Assembly (NCBI GenBank): GCA_054601695.1
Contig: BAAHQB010000100.1
Location: 434,001-498,000 of the forward strand
Direction: 5' to 3'
DNA length: 64,000 nucleotides
Origin: Amorphochlora amoebiformis
Taxonomy: Eukaryota; Cercozoa; Chlorarachniophyceae
Positions within the stretch are counted from its first letter, which is position 1; each line of letters opens with the position of its first letter. Of this stretch, positions 61,471-64,000 are shown in pieces. The notes under the pieces were generated by a model that was not told the origin of the DNA, searched no databases, and worked only from the letters and a program-made list of their open reading frames with translations. Both the position numbers and the translations under genes were made by a program.

Positions 61471-62277
61471 ATGGCGACGAGTTTGCCTCTTGTCGTTGCA
61501 TCTCTTGTGCTCTTCGTGATCCCTGCGACGGCGTATGGCCCCTCCCGTTCCTCGATATCCTGCTCAGCGAAGGGCCAAATGAGGGTAGCGAATTTTGGCA
61601 TGAACCAGGGCCGTCGGGCCTTCGCCTCGGGTTTGATTGGGACGATCGCGCTCAAAAGCTTCATCCCAAGGACCTCACGTAGTGACTGCATCCCTTTCAT
61701 TCTCAGCAAAACATACACACCAAATCGCCGGGATCGAGCTTTGCATGACTACGAATTCACGCCTTATTGCCCACAATTTTCGATCTCCCAGATTCCTTAC
61801 CCCCACCATATCCGTACGCAGAGTCTGGAAATACTGAATTTCAGAGGCAGAATCCTCAATAGATACGGAAATGTAAATATACTGGCAAACTACTACAACT
61901 TATGTAGGTGCGGATCCGATTCCTGGGGGTCCGCCCATCTCAGAGGAATATATTCAGAGCCTCAAGAAGAAGAAGTCAGAACGATGCAAATATAAGTGAG
62001 TACGAATTGTGTATGCACATAATATATAACGTGTATAATACCCATATGATGTATTAGAAATATATATATACATATATATAATATATATATGAGATATATG
62101 CAAGCAGGTTTTGTGTGTGTGTATTGAAACTTTGATTGTAAATATGTGTTTTAGGGGCGGGTGTCCAGACTCGGGGCGAATATTTCAGGAGCGGGGGTAT
62201 GTCGAGTATTTTCATACACTCAATAAGGAGGTGAATATGTATATGTATAAGTATTATATTTGTATTCGTAAGATGAG

Positions 62278-62320
<43 letters not shown>

Positions 62321-62583
62321 TATATATATTGTACATTTACATATACATACATATATATATATACATATGTATATATATGTATGTATGTACATGTGTGTAT
62401 GTGTATGTATACATGTAATGTGCATGTATACACATATTATGTGTATATGTATATGTAATATATGTATGTATGTATGTATGTATGTGTGTGTGTGTGTGTT
62501 TGTGTGTATATGTATGTGTATTTATGTATGCATACATATTATATACACATATATATATATATATATAAATATACATACATATG

Positions 62584-62633
<50 letters not shown>

Positions 62634-62839
62634 CGTATGTATGTGTGTGTACATAGATATCTACATGTATATACACACACACATATGTACACATACATAT
62701 ATTATGTATATACATACATATAATACACATACATACATACATACATATGTGTGTGTGTGTGTGTTTGTGTGTATATGTATGTGTATTTATGTATGCATAC
62801 ATATTATATACACATATATATATATATAAATATACATAC

Positions 62840-62872
<33 letters not shown>

Positions 62873-63507
62873 CGTATGTATGCGTGTGTACATAGATATC
62901 TACATGTATATACACACACACATATATACATATATACACATACATATATATACATACATACATATTACATATATATATATATATATACACATATTATATA
63001 TATTACATATATATATATATACATACATATACATTAAGGTTGTAGTTAGGTGAATCTAAGTTTAGGGTTATGGTTAGAATAGCATCAGGGTTAGGATTAG
63101 AATTAGGATTAGTAGATAAGAGACCTGTTCGTCTTGTTCGGACACCCTGAGGACGCCGAATAGACGGACTTGTTCGGACACCCTGATTCCGCCGAATAGA
63201 CGGAAGATCAGGAATACAGATGATGCCTGCGCTCTATGCTATAATCGCTAAAATCTACAGATATACTCTTCCCCCCCCCAAAGCACACACGTGTACATTT
63301 ACACATACATAAATGCATATAGAGTCCCGCATCAAAATGTAATTGACGACGACTTTTTTTGTTCAGTTTGTTCGCAACTTGGACGGGTCGTACGATATCG
63401 TGGACATGAAGGATGCGAGGGAGCTTCAGAAGAACGGAAAGCTGCGCTCCGAGAAGATTGGATACCTACCGTTTGGAGACGGGGAAATTCTGGTCCGCAC
63501 AGAGTGA
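61471..63507 (+). CDS. Gene G: predicted thylakoid-lumen protein of a complex plastid
   Basis: Four exons (61471-61678, 61908-61995, 62155-62230, 63367-63507) encode 170 residues in consistent phase. Residues 1-23 are a signal peptide ending PATA, followed by Tyr (the ATA|Y border resembles the ASAF motif of secondary plastid proteins). A Ser/Arg-rich transit stretch follows ([15 protein letters not shown]). Next is a twin-arginine hydrophobic segment ([18 protein letters not shown]) with a likely cleavage at SRA|DPIPGG, so the mature protein has about 100 residues. It reads [34 protein letters not shown] and [13 protein letters not shown] do not recognise the family. It could be a small extrinsic photosystem subunit or assembly factor. 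An in-frame continuation of exon 1 to 61995 is open but less convincing. Confidence 0.7.
62460..62935 (+). repeat. Tandem duplication of about 270 bp of TG/TA DNA
   Basis: Two copies each hold TATGTGTGTGTGTGTGTTTG, GTATTTATGTATGCATACAT and ACATAGATATCTACATGTAT in the same order. In the last intron of gene G. Confidence 0.8.
63134..63206 (+). repeat. 36-bp tandem duplication
   Basis: The unit CTTGTTCGGACACCCTGA...CGCCGAATAGACGGA occurs twice (GGACG and TTC variants in the centre). Gene G intron. It contains short inverted words TTCGG/CCGAA. Confidence 0.8.
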
Positions 63508-64000
63508 CTGAGTGCATTTGCTGGTGGCAGTACAGCTTTATATACATACAAACTATCTGTACTGTGCTCATCGGCCGTTGGAATTACGAGTAAATGGCAT
63601 GATGATAACATGTTTCAATACTACTAAAACGCTCTAGTGTATTATGTTACTGTAATTTATCTAGTTTATGTATATACTAGACATAGCAGCTGCTATGCAC
63701 ATATCTTTCATGCTAAAATTGCATTTGCATCATAACACTAGTACCTGGCCACTAAATAGATATCCAGTATGATATATTCTGTATTCTACTATTAACTAGT
63801 ATTAAGTACATTTCTTTCATCTAAAAGCTAGCTGAATTCGCAGAGTGGGTGGGTTAGTATAAGGATTAGGGTTAGGGTAAAAATTGGAAATGAGTTCGGG
63901 CTGGGGTTAGGGTTAGGGATAGGGTCTAGAGGGTAGGGATAGGATAGGTTAGGGTCAACCGTAGCTGTATCTAGTATATACATACTAGACATAGCCCTTA
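63508..64000. other. 3' flank of gene G
   Basis: No exon is seen. The stretch is rich in CTAG and ACTAGACATAG words (63660-63830, 63975-63995), and 63860-63955 is a degenerate TTAGGG tract. It probably includes the gene G terminator, which cannot be placed. Confidence 0.4.

Noticed and set aside
61679-61995. Continuous extension of gene G exon 1 through 61995
   Set aside because: The frame is open, but splicing at 61678 to 61908 places a lumen cleavage site (SRA|D) and leads in phase to the later exons.

Overview
This window is nuclear DNA from a eukaryote. The coding content sits in many short exons with canonical GT-AG introns, (TTAGGG)n-like tracts recur, and most introns are swollen by very long (TA)n microsatellites with smaller CA/TG, GA, CT and ATT tracts. 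One gene carries an apparent three-part plastid signal: a signal peptide with an A-x-A site followed by Tyr, then a transit region, then a twin-arginine thylakoid signal. Two others encode secreted or membrane proteins with Pro/Thr-rich 'PTxxPT' linkers. Together these suggest a photosynthetic alga with a complex plastid, most likely a stramenopile. That assignment is an inference. Most long open frames in the window are translations of (TA)n (Tyr-Ile runs) and are not genes.

Layout. Gene A runs leftward from 22501 to beyond the left edge. It encodes a giant secreted protein of at least 2,270 residues, made of a signal peptide and ten tandem copies of a domain of about 200 residues that I cannot match with confidence to a named family. 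I traced 43 exons as one continuous phase-consistent frame. Gene B (22764-34889, +) starts 262 bp away in the opposite direction. It encodes an ankyrin-repeat protein of about 900 residues with a BAH/Tudor-like N-terminus and a disordered basic tail. From 34890 to 40807 there is a gene-poor region of CTAG-rich DNA, TA/CA arrays, a TTAGGG tract and a truncated 5S rRNA copy.

Gene D (41616-40808, -) encodes a single-pass membrane protein with a PT-rich, acidic ectodomain. Gene C (42149-45878, +) starts 532 bp away, has 13 exons, and encodes a 358-residue protein with an SMP/TULIP-like lipid-binding domain. Gene F (61393-47961, -) is a 21-exon tubulin tyrosine ligase-like (TTLL4/5-type) enzyme of 465 residues, the most secure identification here. 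Gene G (61471-63507, +) starts only 77 bp from gene F and encodes a 170-residue protein predicted to reach the thylakoid lumen.

All six genes therefore fall into three head-to-head pairs (A/B, D/C, F/G), a compact gene layout hidden inside expanded introns. The gene products have no obvious shared pathway: extracellular repeat protein, possible chromatin or scaffold protein, surface membrane protein, lipid transfer, microtubule glutamylation, and plastid lumen. The most unusual features are the ten-unit secreted repeat protein, whose first two units are nearly intron-free while the rest are finely split, and repeated partial copies of exon edges and splice acceptors scattered among TA arrays in the introns of genes C and F.
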